Assembly: GCA_006386115.1 (NCBI GenBank)
Contig: VFIW01000134.1
Coordinates: 1-64,000, forward strand
Length of the DNA stretch: 64,000 bases
DNA from: Globisporangium splendens
Taxonomy: Eukaryota > Oomycota > Peronosporomycetes > Pythiales > Pythiaceae
Direction of reading: 5' to 3'
Shown here: positions 1 to 10,697 of the stretch, piece after piece
Layout: each line of letters begins with the position of its first letter
How positions within the stretch are numbered: the first letter of the stretch is position 1
Notes under the pieces: model-generated
What the model saw: the letters and a program-made list of their open reading frames with translations, nothing else
The model's database searches: none
Told to the model about the DNA's origin: nothing
Program-made: the position numbers and the translations under genes

Positions 1-1
1 T

Positions 2-523
2 GCCGGCTGCACGCGCATCTTTACGAGTCAGGAGATGTTGGCGAAGCACCAGAAGGTGCATGCTGGTAGCGCGGTGCACAGTTGTGTGTTGCCTGGCTGT
101 GGCAAGACGTTCAGCACGGCAGGCAACTTGACGCGCCACATGAAGACGCAGCACGGATTGTCCAACTCGCTGCATCGTCCGAGCCGTCACCACCAATCGC
201 ACAACGTTCGTCACGGCGATATGAAGAGCTTCAGCAAATCGTTGAGCCCAACGCACAGTACGAGTAGCCACCACACCGCTGTCTCCTCGCCTGCTTCGTC
301 TTCGAACGAGTCTCCAAACGAGGAGTTTCCAATGGTGGACTACGAGCGTTTGCTGTTCATTGCTCCTCCTTCGGAGCGCCAACCGTTCGATCAGATGCAC
401 CTCCGCTTCCCGCAGCAACCTCCAGTCCAAATGCACCTCCCGCAGCACGTGCACCACCAGTTCCCAACGGCAGCCGTGCTCTCGGACACGGATCTGCAGC
501 ACCTCTTTGAATGCCTGTTCTAA
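2..523 (+). CDS. C2H2 zinc-finger protein, copy 1 (5' end outside window)
   Basis: This is the C-terminal part of a C2H2 zinc-finger protein, probably a nuclear DNA- or RNA-binding regulator. The frame is open from base 2 and starts inside the third finger. It reaches the fourth finger, of form C-X4-C-X12-H-X4-H, whose core reads CGKTFSTAGNLTRHMKTQH. After that comes a low-complexity Ser/His/Pro/Gln tail ending in HLFECLF. Bases 1-160 match copies 2 and 3 almost letter for letter, while the tail differs, so it is one of three tandem paralogues. The family assignment is firm; target and function are unknown. Confidence 0.85.
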   Translation, partial: AGCTRIFTSQEMLAKHQKVHAGSAVHSCVLPGCGKTFSTAGNLTRHMKTQHGLSNSLHRPSRHHQSHNVRHGDMKSFSKSLSPTHSTSSHHTAVSSPASSSNESPNEEFPMVDYERLLFIAPPSERQPFDQMHLRFPQQPPVQMHLPQHVHHQFPTAAVLSDTDLQHLFECLF

Positions 524-1930
524 ACGCTTGTTTGCTTAGCATCGAATGTGCCACGCATTGTGGAGTAGCTATTTATTTATGAAGCACGCGCAAGCAAAAG
601 ACACAAAATATACGCTTTTGTTTTTATTATCATTTCTTCATTTTATGAGACCAAAAGTTCGGTGCGTGTTTCTGCATGCTGATCGCGATTTCTATTGCTG
701 AAACTTTAAATGGCGTGACTCCCTCCTGCTTCAAGCAAAACTAGGCGCCAGTGGGACTCAAACTCGCAAAACCGCTCTTCTTTTTCGAATTATGACGGTT
801 CACCAAAGTGAGCTGAAGATATCAACTTTTACTACTAGACTTGCGCAAGTGCTTTGCTGTAAGACACTACACACCGTCGAGTGTGTCTGGCGGCAGTGAG
901 GCCACGATAAATAAAGCATGTGGCATCAAATTTCGTGGGATTCATTGCCCCCAGCCGCCATTGTATACTTTGTGTTTTCATAAGAGTTTGTACACCTGGG
1001 CTGCCTGATAATAAGGCACGTCGACTGGCTTTTACGATCCGATTCTGTTGTTCTTGTGCATAAATTAGTTCATATCCTCCTCTACGTGTGTTTAGCAGCC
1101 GAACGCTTACGTGGACAAACAGCTCGTTGTATGACCATTCGGGTTGAAGACAAGAAAACAGAAGCAAGCAAATGATCAAACGCGCGGATGTCGCAGCCTC
1201 TCCCATGTTAAAAGATACTGAAATGAGCTGTTAAGACCCCGGACAGACGTACTGCATACACGCTCGACTAACTTATATGTGCGTGTTCAAATCCGCTGGA
1301 AAAACTCACACTAATGGCAAGCGCGCTGGGCGAAACGAAGGAGGATCTGGGACACGTGGGCTCTTGATAGGGAGCAGTGGCTTGTGCTGACAAGCTGGGT
1401 CAGGATGCAATAACCAGGATTGGGACTTGACAAACTCGCGACTATTTTAAAGAGCACAATCCCATGGGAGACTTGCTCCGGACAGATGCGCACAAGTTCT
1501 TGCTTCATGCGAATGAAGAGGACGAGCATGGAGAAAATGTCAGCTTTCACACTCTTATCCCTCTCGTTAACGTCCATGCAAGCGTGTGGATATTCAATTT
1601 GAAATATCTATACCTCTCGATGGGACTTGCAACTTTGAAAAAGGATATTTCGACAAATGTGAACATCATCTGTAGACCCAGATTGCCACCGAGTCCAGAC
1701 TTCCAGACTTTACAATCGCCAGCCAGTCTAGCGAAAGTAAGGTAGAGACGGATCTCCTAAGTTTGTGGGGAAAGTGCCGCTTAATGTATGACTCCAGAGG
1801 CATTTAGAAAAGCATTTGGCGACAAACAGATTGTGGCCAAAGCCCCTACAACAGCGCAATGCTCGAATTATAGCCCCGTCTTCTGCGTGGAGGGTGGTTA
1901 TTACTTCTGCTGCTCACAGTAAACGAAAAG
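524..1930. other. intergenic, no reliable gene
   Basis: This is the spacer between zinc-finger copies 1 and 2. It is AT-rich just after copy 1, as expected for a 3' UTR. A 123-codon minus-strand frame (835-1206) begins with a hydrophobic stretch but shows no recognisable domain or promoter element, and I do not call it. Confidence 0.5.
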
Positions 1931-1956
1931 GTGCACTTGACCTCCTGGACTGAGCA

Positions 1957-1972
1957 GCTCACTTTCCAAAAT
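1957..1972 (+). promoter_or_regulatory. oomycete-type initiator (Inr) of zinc-finger copy 2
   Basis: GCTCACTTTCCAAAAT matches the oomycete initiator consensus GCTCATTYYNCAWTTT at 13 of 16 positions. It lies about 35 nt before the ATG at 2007. A close relative sits before copy 3. Confidence 0.6.
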
Positions 1973-2006
1973 CAGCCGAAACGAGCACCACCCTCGCTGC
2001 CCCACT

Positions 2007-3059
2007 ATGGCCACGTCGATCACCACGCCGCGTCCTCAACTCTACCTCGAGCCTCCAACGCAATCTCCGCAGCACCAGCTCGCCAGCAGCGGTCTCCGCT
2101 TCCGCGAGCCAAGCCAAGACCGTCCGTTTGTGTGCCCGTTTACCAACTGCGGCGGACGCTTCCACCGCAAGTTCACGCTCCATGAGCACATGAAGACACA
2201 CACGGGCGAGCAACCCCACCAGTGTCCGATCAAGTCGTGCGGCAAGCGTTTCAGCACGTCGGGAAACTTGGCTCGTCACAAACGATTGCATGCGTTGCAC
2301 AAGATGGAGTGTCCGGTTGCCGGCTGCACGCGCATCTTTACGAGTCAGGAGATGTTGGCGAAGCACCAGAAGGTGCATGCTGGTAGCGCGGTGCACAGTT
2401 GTGTGTTGCCTGGCTGTGGCAAGACGTTCAGCACGGCAGGCAACTTGACGCGCCACATGAAGACGCAGCACGGACTTTCGCGTTCGTTCCGCCGCTTCAA
2501 GGGACAACCCCCGATGCAGCTCACTCACTATCATAGCGAGTCGTCAAGTCCAACGAGCAGCCATTGCAGCACTGCTCCGTCTTCGCCTGCCATGTCTTCA
2601 TCAAACGAGTCTCCAAACGGCGAGTTCCCACCTGCCATGTTCATCAGTCCACCACCGATGTGTCAACTGTTTTATAATGCCCCAGTCGCGCATGTCGAGT
2701 CGCATTGGCGCTACCAGCACGACGCGCCACCTCAGACTCAAGCCCAGATGCAGCTTCTTCAAGGAGAGAGCCACCAGTTCCCAACTGGTAATGTTCTTAC
2801 CCAAGCAGATATTCGCGACCTTTTGAATGCCTGTTCTAAATTATTGATAGACTTTAGACAAGAAAATGAACTCACTTTGCCTCGATCTACTCTAAATGAT
2901 CTTATCTTCCCAACCAAATATGCCCAAAAGTTTCTCCAGCGTTTGCGATGCACTTATGTGCTATTGTTTAGTACATCTCACAAGTATCTCTTGTGTGGGA
3001 ATCGCCAAAGTTTTGGCCAACACGACTCGCACGCTGTTCAAATACATACACATGACTAG
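2007..3059 (+). CDS. C2H2 zinc-finger protein, copy 2 (C-terminal frameshift)
   Basis: The gene encodes four C2H2 fingers at about residues 43-65, 73-95, 102-124 and 132-155, separated by a TGEQP-type linker and longer linkers. A Ser/Pro/His/Gln-rich tail follows. The product is probably a nuclear regulator. The start is the first ATG after an initiator-like element. The siblings end in LFECLF-stop. Here one T is missing around 2,823 (ccttttgaatg against cctctttgaatg), so the ancestral stop at 2,836 is read out of frame. Translation would then run about 75 codons into former 3' UTR. The finger block is nearly identical in DNA to copies 1 and 3. This could be a functional protein with a new tail or an early pseudogene. 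Confidence 0.8.
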   Translation: MATSITTPRPQLYLEPPTQSPQHQLASSGLRFREPSQDRPFVCPFTNCGGRFHRKFTLHEHMKTHTGEQPHQCPIKSCGKRFSTSGNLARHKRLHALHKMECPVAGCTRIFTSQEMLAKHQKVHAGSAVHSCVLPGCGKTFSTAGNLTRHMKTQHGLSRSFRRFKGQPPMQLTHYHSESSSPTSSHCSTAPSSPAMSSSNESPNGEFPPAMFISPPPMCQLFYNAPVAHVESHWRYQHDAPPQTQAQMQLLQGESHQFPTGNVLTQADIRDLLNACSKLLIDFRQENELTLPRSTLNDLIFPTKYAQKFLQRLRCTYVLLFSTSHKYLLCGNRQSFGQHDSHAVQIHTHD

Positions 3060-4848
3060 GACTTCCAGGATTTTCGTCCAGGGAATCTCAGGAAGGTGTT
3101 AAGCTTCGTGAAAATCCCTCAGCGAGCATTCTAGGCCAAACCGGATTGACGTCATTTATCCCGATCAAGCATCAACGGGGATGGAATGACGTCAACCCAG
3201 GCTGAGAAAGATCCATATACGCGGGAACTGCTGTTGATCGTCCCTCGCATCGTAGCTTTGCCCGTGTTTATTTGCGCAATTGGGAGGCATTACACGGGTC
3301 AACTCGCGTCCATCTGGTGCTTGCTTCGTGCTGGGGATGGATCATCGTGAAGCAGCAGGCGAGCCATGTGCTTCAACACACACGGATATTCTGCATACTA
3401 TTAAAAAAGATCAAGTGAAGCAAAGCCAGCGGGTTAATTGAAACGAAGACAGGCCGGCAAGCCACCAGATACCCGAGAGAGCACTGCAGAAAGCAAGCGA
3501 GTCAACCAGGAAACATTATTGGCACGCATCTTTTCTCTTTTTTGTCCTCTGACAGGCTACAATCGTGCATTAACGCCATCAGACTTTTCACCATTAGCTG
3601 CCTCGGCATAGCGACACTCGAGCCATGTCTTGAAATGTGCAGTTTAGGATATGGATATCCAATAGCGACAGTTGATAGTCGAAAAATCTTTATCAGCACA
3701 TGCTCTCTCGTTGTGGCTAAGAATGATCAGTATTTGAGAAGGGTGCACTGCAAACAGGAATCGACTCACAGCTTCGACTGTTTGTGGCAGCTCAGCGTTT
3801 TCTCTACTCGCGCCTCAATCAGGACGGCAGCATCAGGTCACATCGTTGTGTCCGCGGCATCACAAGCACCTCAAGACGGATGCGGCAGCAAATCTTCACT
3901 GCACATATACAGTCTGTGCATTTCCTGGGCTGATGTGGCACCATGCCATCTGTGAAAGAAAACCAGAGGGAAACGAGAGCGAGAAAACTTTCCCAGCGAG
4001 TAACAAGATTATCCCTGTGCTCCAAAAATGTGCTGCAAAAGTTGACAGCTACCTTCATGTGCGATTTGCCAGTGATGACCGCAACCCGTTGCAACACGGC
4101 AAGTTGATGCAAGACCTGGGTCATTCGGACATGCTCAAGATGACGATCCATGTCCAACCGCCAGTTCGACAGTGTATGTGGACTGCACAGCGTCCTATGG
4201 GCGGACGAATGCAATGGAGTGCGATTAGTTTGTTTTTACCCGCGATGAAGCCTGCGTGGCTACCCGCTTCACCAATAGAGGAGATGATTGCACAGAGAGG
4301 CGTGAATCAGTTATCCTCCGCGATTTGCAGCCATTCAATGCTGCCCAGCACATTTGCTGCTCCGGTGATTGGCGCGGATGCAAAATAACCTCGATTTTTC
4401 TAAATCCGTATTTTTTTATGGTTATGTAAAAGTGCATCAACGCTAGAATTCCTAGCATTTACAATAATGAGCGTCATATTTGACGATTCCACCTCGTCAG
4501 GCGGTGGAGAGCGTCTGCATATCACCATACCGCGTAACGAAGCAGTCGCTCTTACTAGATTCGTCATGAATGGTCTTTTGCATTTATCAATTATAGTATT
4601 GCAACCTCGATTTTCATGGCGTCTCAGATTGTCGGTTTTGCTGATTCTCTTTCACAATTTTGTTTGTCGAGCTGAAGCAATGCCGCCTTTAGATCCCGAT
4701 TATTGGTTGTAACCGGAGCAGTGAAGCTGACTCGCTTCATGTTGTGGGGCTATCATGGCATGCATCCTGAAGTTCTTGTGATTTTAAGCCAGAAGCGAAA
4801 AACTGTAATCGCTGTTTCGTAAAATCGTGGAACGGGCTGTGGGCGACA
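3060..4848. other. intergenic; CRE-like hairpin, no reliable gene
   Basis: This is the spacer between zinc-finger copies 2 and 3. Several open frames of 80-180 codons overlap on both strands (for example 3846-4388 + and 3819-4214 -), which is the pattern of chance frames. None shows a domain, signal peptide or initiator. The one structured element is the TGACGTCA hairpin at 3143-3198. Confidence 0.5.
3143..3198. promoter_or_regulatory. imperfect inverted repeat with two TGACGTCA (bZIP/CRE-type) cores
   Basis: Arm 1 (3143-3162) reads GGATTGACGTCATTTATCCC. Arm 2 (3179-3198) is nearly its reverse complement, with a loop of about 16 nt. Each arm holds the palindromic octamer TGACGTCA, the classic binding site of CREB/ATF-type bZIP factors. 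It could be a regulatory element of the downstream zinc-finger gene or the end of a small mobile element. Only the sequence pattern is certain. Confidence 0.5.
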
Positions 4849-5050
4849 TTGTTGGGGAAAATGGGGACCTGCAAAAACTATTATACATACGTCTGCTCGT
4901 TCACGCCAACCTGCGGTTTCGGCACTGTACCTTACCCTGTCTGCAATCGTAATCAGCAATTCACCGTGTGCCACTCGAGCGAGCGATTCACCCATGACCC
5001 CCCAATCAAACCGATCCCACTCCGCCCCCTCCCGTGCGCAACTACTTGCA

Positions 5051-5066
5051 GCTCACTTTTTCAAAA
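5051..5066 (+). promoter_or_regulatory. oomycete-type initiator of zinc-finger copy 3
   Basis: GCTCACTTTTTCAAAA closely resembles the initiator of copy 2, with one base inserted. It lies about 115 nt before the ATG at 5179. That places the transcription start inside the longer upstream open frame and supports 5179 as the true start. Confidence 0.5.
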
Positions 5067-5178
5067 GCGTCACCCCGAGAACGCAGAGTTGCCACACACA
5101 ACTCCTCCTCTCACTTTCACACTATCGAATCTGCTCGAGCTCCCCACAAGCCACTGTCTCGAGTACCCATCTACTAAC

Positions 5179-5976
5179 ATGACCTCTTCGATCGCCACGC
5201 CGCTTCCTGAACTGTTCCACCATGAACTTCCGCTCCAGCATGAACAGCAGCAAGTTCGAGGACACAGCCACCATAGCTATCGTGTCCAAGATCCGAGCCA
5301 AGACCGTCCGTTTGTGTGCCCGTTTGCCAACTGCGGCGGACGCTTCCACCGCAAGTTCACGCTCCATGAGCACATGAAGACACACACGGGCGAGCAACCC
5401 CACCAGTGTCCGATCAAGTCGTGCGGCAAGCGTTTCAGCACGTCGGGAAACTTGGCTCGTCACAAACGATTGCATGCGTTGCACAAGATGGAGTGTCCGG
5501 TTGCCGGCTGCACGCGCATCTTTACGAGTCAGGAGATGTTGGCGAAGCACCAGAAGGTGCATGCTGGTAGCGCGGTGCACAGTTGTGTGTTGCCTGGCTG
5601 TGGCAAGACGTTCAGCACGGCAGGCAACTTGACGCGCCACATGAAGACGCAGCACGGGTTGGCAAACACGCTCCGTCGCTATGGACGTCAGCAGAGCCAC
5701 GCGAATAACAACAGCCCGACTACATCTTCATTCCCTGCCACCTCGTCGATTGAACCGCCGAGTAAAGAGTACCTCCGCGAGGCTCCTGCGACGTCTGGGG
5801 TGTTTATCCCTAGTGGAACGATCCATGCGCATCACTTCCACCCACGCAGCCAGTTTCCATCGCAGCCTCTAAATCAGACCCAGCTCCCAAAGTTGATCCA
5901 CCACAAGGTCACGACCGCCTCGGGTGGTGTGCTTTCGGACCAAGACCTGCACCACCTCTTCGAGTGTCTGTTTTAA
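5179..5976 (+). CDS. C2H2 zinc-finger protein, copy 3 (intact)
   Basis: This is the intact member of the tandem trio, 265 residues. Four C2H2 fingers span about residues 47-159, followed by a Ser/Thr/Pro/His tail ending HLFECLF. I chose the ATG at 5179, not upstream codons, because its N-terminus (MTSSIATPLP) aligns with copy 2 (MATSITTPRP) and because an initiator-like element lies downstream of the other starts. The finger block differs from copy 2 by about one base, while the N-terminal region and tail are clearly diverged. The product is probably a nuclear regulator; target unknown. Confidence 0.88.
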   Translation: MTSSIATPLPELFHHELPLQHEQQQVRGHSHHSYRVQDPSQDRPFVCPFANCGGRFHRKFTLHEHMKTHTGEQPHQCPIKSCGKRFSTSGNLARHKRLHALHKMECPVAGCTRIFTSQEMLAKHQKVHAGSAVHSCVLPGCGKTFSTAGNLTRHMKTQHGLANTLRRYGRQQSHANNNSPTTSSFPATSSIEPPSKEYLREAPATSGVFIPSGTIHAHHFHPRSQFPSQPLNQTQLPKLIHHKVTTASGGVLSDQDLHHLFECLF

Positions 5977-7851
5977 TCAAGTGGTCTTCATGCAAGCAGA
6001 TTTCGTTATAAACGATAGGCAGCGATAAATATTTATGCTGGGCAACCCAAAAGGAACATTGTTGTTGTAAAATGCGAGATTCATCGAGTTGCTTGAGCGA
6101 AAGGATTCTGCTTCCTGCAATGCCGTGAGGTGGGTGCTTGGGATAGCAGCAATATTCTTCGGCATATTTGGCATTTGGATGTTCCCAGGTTCCTGAGAAT
6201 GGCAGCAAATCAGCGGCAAGAGGTCGACTGATATTGATCACTTCCTATTACCACTTCAACCGCGACAACATGCTCGAAAGCACTCGTCACTTTGGAGAGA
6301 GTCGGGGGACAGCACTGCTTGGGTAGGACACACCATTCATTACAACACACCTATATATGTGTGTGGATTAATCCAACACTGTGATCCCAATCGAAGATTT
6401 GCAAGCACTTGATTGCTTCGACTCGAAGCAATCGAAATTCGAGACGCAAACGCTCCTTGCCGTCTGACCAAACAGCTGGGTACGATACCGGTAGGAGAGG
6501 AACGGTGAAGAGCGGGGCGTCATTTTAGCTCGCTTGTTACACAACGACCAGGCGCGGGAGAACCTTGGCATTTTTCAGCAGCATCCTATAAAAACAAAGC
6601 AAACGAAGAGCTTCCGGAGCAGTCCCCTGACGCAGCAGCTGGGGAGGAGCAGGGGATGGAAAGGCATCGCATCATTTTGACTCAGCTGGCAGGCTAAACT
6701 CGTTCCCGACGGCGTCGTGCGACAGGGTACGGCTCCTCCAAGGACTAGGGGCAGACAGCACCTACAAAAGCGCCAACTTCAAGGCTCTAAAGACGCGTTT
6801 CCTTGAGGCTGTGCCGCAAAAGATCTCCAGTCTCTTTTTCAGCTTGGCTCATTCTCAAAATACCGATTTTACGCATTTCCTATTTTCGATTTCTAGTTAT
6901 CAGATTTTCGAGATCCAGCGATCCATTGCAACTCCACTGGGAAAAGACCTGGTGGCGGAAATTGCGGTGAGCTGGCCATTAATCCTCGGCTGTTGCATCA
7001 AGCTGGAAGATCATTTGAGGCTTGATGTTGCCGGGTCCTCAACCAACCTGTTTCCTAGCAGTAGTGGCATTCGAAGAATCAGCCTAATGCCTAGCGGTGA
7101 CACTCAGTCAAGATCTCATGGAACCATTTTGACAGTGTTTTGGTGAGCTCGTCAAGGAGGATGCAAATGAACGAGAGCGTGCGCCAAGGATTTGCGGCTC
7201 AACTAGTTTTATTTCGCCAGTTTTGTAAATTTTGGAACGCGATCCGATGAGATGAGTTAGGGACGTGAATAGCACAACGTGACAACGGCTCCGCTGATGA
7301 CATGAACGCAACTACCGAGGAGGAGATGCCGCCATGGCTTTGTGTTGGGCAAGCAGAAAAGACAGTGGGTGCTTGCACTACTGCGTCATGGTTGCCATCT
7401 CACTTAATTGCCGATACGTCGCGAAAGTTCAACTCGACTCTGGGTAATCGTTCGTCCGAAGCAGCAGATCTCTGCAGATTTTCGCCAATCTGACACGCTT
7501 CGTTGAGTTGAGAGGAGCGAAGCACCACCTCAAGCTGTATGGAGGGAGGATCGTATAGATAACAGCTTCAGCAAAAAAAGATGGCCACCAGTGTGCCTCC
7601 GTGTACGCGAAGACGGACATAAATACGCTTCAAAAAGGTGCTGTGTTCATTTGTAACTCGAAGCCATCTGGGAGGACCTATCCAAGGATTCTCCACGTCT
7701 CAGTTGTTCTCTGAGACAGCAGCCACCGTAAGCATTCTTCACGGCTCCTGTGGATAATAATGCCGTTATTTGCATCTCAACGAATACAAGAGCCGCACAA
7801 GCCTTCTGAAGCAAAAGATGACCTCGCTACCTGGTTCTCAATTCTCCTTCA
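5977..7851. other. intergenic, nothing recognised
   Basis: About 1.9 kb without a supportable gene. Short frames on both strands overlap one another, have no domain, and often depend on a non-ATG start. Confidence 0.5.
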
Positions 7852-8712
7852 CTACGTCCAGCGGGCATCATCACCATCTATCTTGGGCACAGACTGAAAC
7901 TCGAACAGACCCTGCGCGACAGGCTGCACTGCAACTCTTCCTTCAAGATCAAAACCACCGAAGATGCTAGGACTGGATGCTGCGTCAGCCCTGGACGAAG
8001 GTGGAGCGACTCCAAACAACAATGGAGTCGTCGCCGTGCACCTCGATGGCATCGCGTCGCTCGAGGGCAGGCAGTTTTGCATCCTGAGGTAGTCCTCGTA
8101 TCGCAGCTGCTCCAGAGACTTGCTTCCATACGCTGGCATGGCACAAATTGAATGGTACTTGACCGTACCAAATCCTTCAGTAGCTTCGAATACGCAGAAA
8201 CGCGGATTCCCCGTTCCGAAAGGCGCATGGTTCTTGAATAGCTCACTGCTGAAAACTTCGCCCCTTGGTGTTGGGGACGTACTGAAGCGAAAACCATTGG
8301 ACAAAGCTGGTGGTGTTGGCAGCGACCATACAATTGCTGGAAGACTTGATGTCGATTCGCTGGTACGACAATCCGATGTTTTAGACGACGCTAAAGCAAG
8401 TGGGCTAAAACACAAAGTCCCAGTGCGACTATGGTGGATGCCATCACGCACGAAATAGTCTTCGCATCGCAATTCCTCGGGCGACTTGCTCGCGTATGCC
8501 GGCATCGCACAGATCGAGACGTAGTAGCGTGCTCTGTCGAGAGCATCACTCACACCATCTTCTTTCGGAGTCCTCGCATACGGCGGATTCCCTGTTCCAA
8601 TCGCTGTACGCGCTAGATACCAGTGCTTTGCAGTTTCCGCTCATCCTTCAAATGTGCCTCTGTGCAAACCACTGGTATTGGTCGAGACTGGGGATGCACT
8701 GCTGGTGTTCAT
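7852..8712 (-). pseudogene. Nup98-like AMPAY-motif protein, copy 1 (premature TGA)
   Basis: The product contains two copies of a motif of form SICAMPAYxSKSxEELRxEDY. This resembles the short conserved 'AMPxYKxKSxEELRxEDY' segment of Nup98-type nucleoporins. FG and LFG dipeptides occur in the Ser/Pro-rich linkers. It is homologous to the genes at 12362-13057 and 21315-22010. From the homologous ATG at 8712 the frame runs 23 codons to an in-frame TGA (8641-8643). The same frame then continues open, with recognisable homology, to 7852. An in-frame start downstream of the TGA would be non-ATG, so I call it a probable pseudogene. If expressed, it would be expected at the nuclear pore, by motif only. 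Confidence 0.6.
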
Positions 8713-9770
8713 TCGAATAACAACACCGGAAGGGACTGACTAGAGCTCATCGTTGCCTGCGCTTATGCTGCTGCTGGGAAGCGACTGCTGCACTCGGATC
8801 GCTTGCTGGTTGTGCCAGCGAGACCTTGAACGGGAGACAGCGGCACTGATAGAAAACGACCTGGTAAAAAAATCGATCTTGCTCGGCAGAAAGTCTACTT
8901 TCTGGAACGGATGTGGGTACAAAATGGCAATGTTCAGGTATTTACAGAAAGTCTAGTTCCCACTTCGTAAATTACAAAACTAGGAAGTACGACAGCAGGT
9001 TCACAAAGAAAAAACGCCAAATGTGAGAATGGGATGACAAATGTCAAGGTTCAACAATAAGGTCAGCATTTTTCAATATTGCTGTATTTTTACTCTGTTG
9101 TCGTCAATTGTTTGAATCCTTCGCCTTTATCCTTCTGTGGCCGCCAACACCAATATCATGAGCAGTTGGTGAGGTACGTTGATCGCAGTAGGACGAGCGG
9201 AATCGACGATCCAAACTTGGAAGTCCACTGAGCGTCTACGTACGACGCATAGCAATGTTTGGTGACCGCGGAAGTTGATGCAGTGCATCTACATGTGCTC
9301 ATCAGTGTGAGAGCCATGGAAAGAGCTCGCATGGCTACTGCATCTCTTTAAATGCTGCAGCGTGAAAGATGTGCTGATGGGTTTCATCGGGCTTCAGGTT
9401 TTATATTACGTTGCAATTCGAGCTAGTCACATAAAGATGGATTCATCACAATATAGTTATGCAAAAAGGAATCAATACAATACAATTAATTGTGACCATC
9501 AACATTATTGATCTGCATGGACAACTGATCGGCCACGAAGTCGAAACACGCACGCTTTCAGCTCTGTTGACAAACAAGTCGATTTGCGCATCAAACAGTG
9601 CAATATACCTCCACTTTAATCGACAATCTATTGCCAACAACCTTAGTTGAAGGTACTGGTGTCGCAATCGAAATCGCACCTAGCCGGACCCGGTGTCGTG
9701 ATCCGAGCTACCTTGGTACTTCTACTTCAAGCAACGATGAAGATATCCTCTCTTGCTTAGCAAAGACAGC
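8713..9770. other. intergenic, nothing recognised
   Basis: Spacer between the divergently arranged AMPAY copy 1 and the proteasome gene. It is AT-richer than the flanking genes, and no domain-bearing frame was found. Confidence 0.5.
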
Positions 9771-9786
9771 CTTTCATTTACCGTTT
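9771..9786 (+). promoter_or_regulatory. initiator-like element of the proteasome gene
   Basis: CTTTCATTTACCGTTT contains TCATTTACCGTTT, which matches the oomycete initiator core TCATTYYNCAWTTT at about 11-12 of 14 positions. It lies 42 nt before the ATG at 9828. Confidence 0.5.
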
Positions 9787-9827
9787 TTTACTCTGCGTGA
9801 AGAAGCAACGGAAAGCCTGTTACAAAC

Positions 9828-10697
9828 ATGAGCGCGCCTGTGCTCAAGCTGGATTTCCTGCGCTCCGGAAGCCGCGGCAGCACGATGAGTTACGGTGGCG
9901 CGATGCCCAATATGCACATGCCAATGCAGCAGAATATCACGATGGCTGCCATGCCTAATGCACTTGAGAGCGGCTTTCTCTTGCCACCCGTGGCCGACCC
10001 AGCTGAGTACTCCCGTGCACATTTCAAAGTGAAGTACACCGAAGATAACGACCAGACGTTGAAGTTCGAGAAAGGCACGACCACGCTCGCGTTTATCTAC
10101 AACGGCGGCATTCTCGTCGCTGTCGACTCGCGTTCGTCGATGGGTTCGTTTGTGGCTTCGGGCCAAACCAAGAAGATCAACCCGATCAACGATTATATGC
10201 TCGCAACTCTGGCGGGCTCTGGCGCCGATTGCCAGTACTGGCAACGCAATCTGGTGGTCCAGTGTCGTCTGTACGAGTTGCGGAACCGCCACCGTATCTC
10301 GGTGCGTGCAGCGTCCAAGCTGATCGCCAACACGTGCAACTATTACAAGCGGTACGGCATGTCGTTGGGTATGATGCTCATGGGGTACGACAATGGTGAG
10401 CCGACTCTGTACTACATCGACGACGAAGGCTCGCGGTTCCGTGCAAGCGACAAAGTCCCCAAGTTCTCGGTCGGTTCCGGCTCGACCTACGCGTACGGTG
10501 TCTTGGACAGCGACTGGCGCTGGGATTTGACTGACGACGAAGCCGTGAAGCTCGGCAAAGACGCGATCTATCATGCCACGCACCGCGATGCCTACAGTGG
10601 TGGGATCTGTAACGTGTACATCTTCAAGCCTGACGGATTCCGCCACGTGGTGCACCAAGACGTCGTTGACCTTCACGACCACAACCGAGCGTACTAG
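9828..10697 (+). CDS. PSMB5-like: 20S proteasome beta-5-type subunit (divergent)
   Basis: This is a proteasome beta-type subunit, 289 residues, closest to beta-5, the chymotrypsin-like active subunit of the 20S core. A propeptide of about 83 residues precedes KGTTTLAF, so Thr84 would become the catalytic Thr1 after autocleavage. Asp17 and Lys33 of the mature numbering are present (AVDSR and QTKK). Typical beta-5 blocks follow: YELRNRHRISVRAASKLIAN, SVGSGSTYAYGVLDS and THRDAYSGG. Several S1-pocket positions differ from the usual beta-5: Ser20-Ser21-Met22 for Ala-Thr-Ala, Leu45 for Met, Gly49 for Ala. It may be a second, specialised beta-5 paralogue. A single open frame with an initiator just upstream suggests an intact gene. 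Confidence 0.9.
   Translation: MSAPVLKLDFLRSGSRGSTMSYGGAMPNMHMPMQQNITMAAMPNALESGFLLPPVADPAEYSRAHFKVKYTEDNDQTLKFEKGTTTLAFIYNGGILVAVDSRSSMGSFVASGQTKKINPINDYMLATLAGSGADCQYWQRNLVVQCRLYELRNRHRISVRAASKLIANTCNYYKRYGMSLGMMLMGYDNGEPTLYYIDDEGSRFRASDKVPKFSVGSGSTYAYGVLDSDWRWDLTDDEAVKLGKDAIYHATHRDAYSGGICNVYIFKPDGFRHVVHQDVVDLHDHNRAY

Noticed and set aside
740..790. Possible tRNA T-arm-like sequence on the minus strand
   Set aside because: No matching acceptor stem, D-arm or anticodon arm could be drawn.
835..1206. 123-codon minus-strand frame with a hydrophobic N-terminus
   Set aside because: No initiator, domain or similarity to other genes in the window; likely chance.
3819..4388. Overlapping frames of 130-180 codons on both strands
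   Set aside because: Mutually overlapping, no motif, and codon content looks random.
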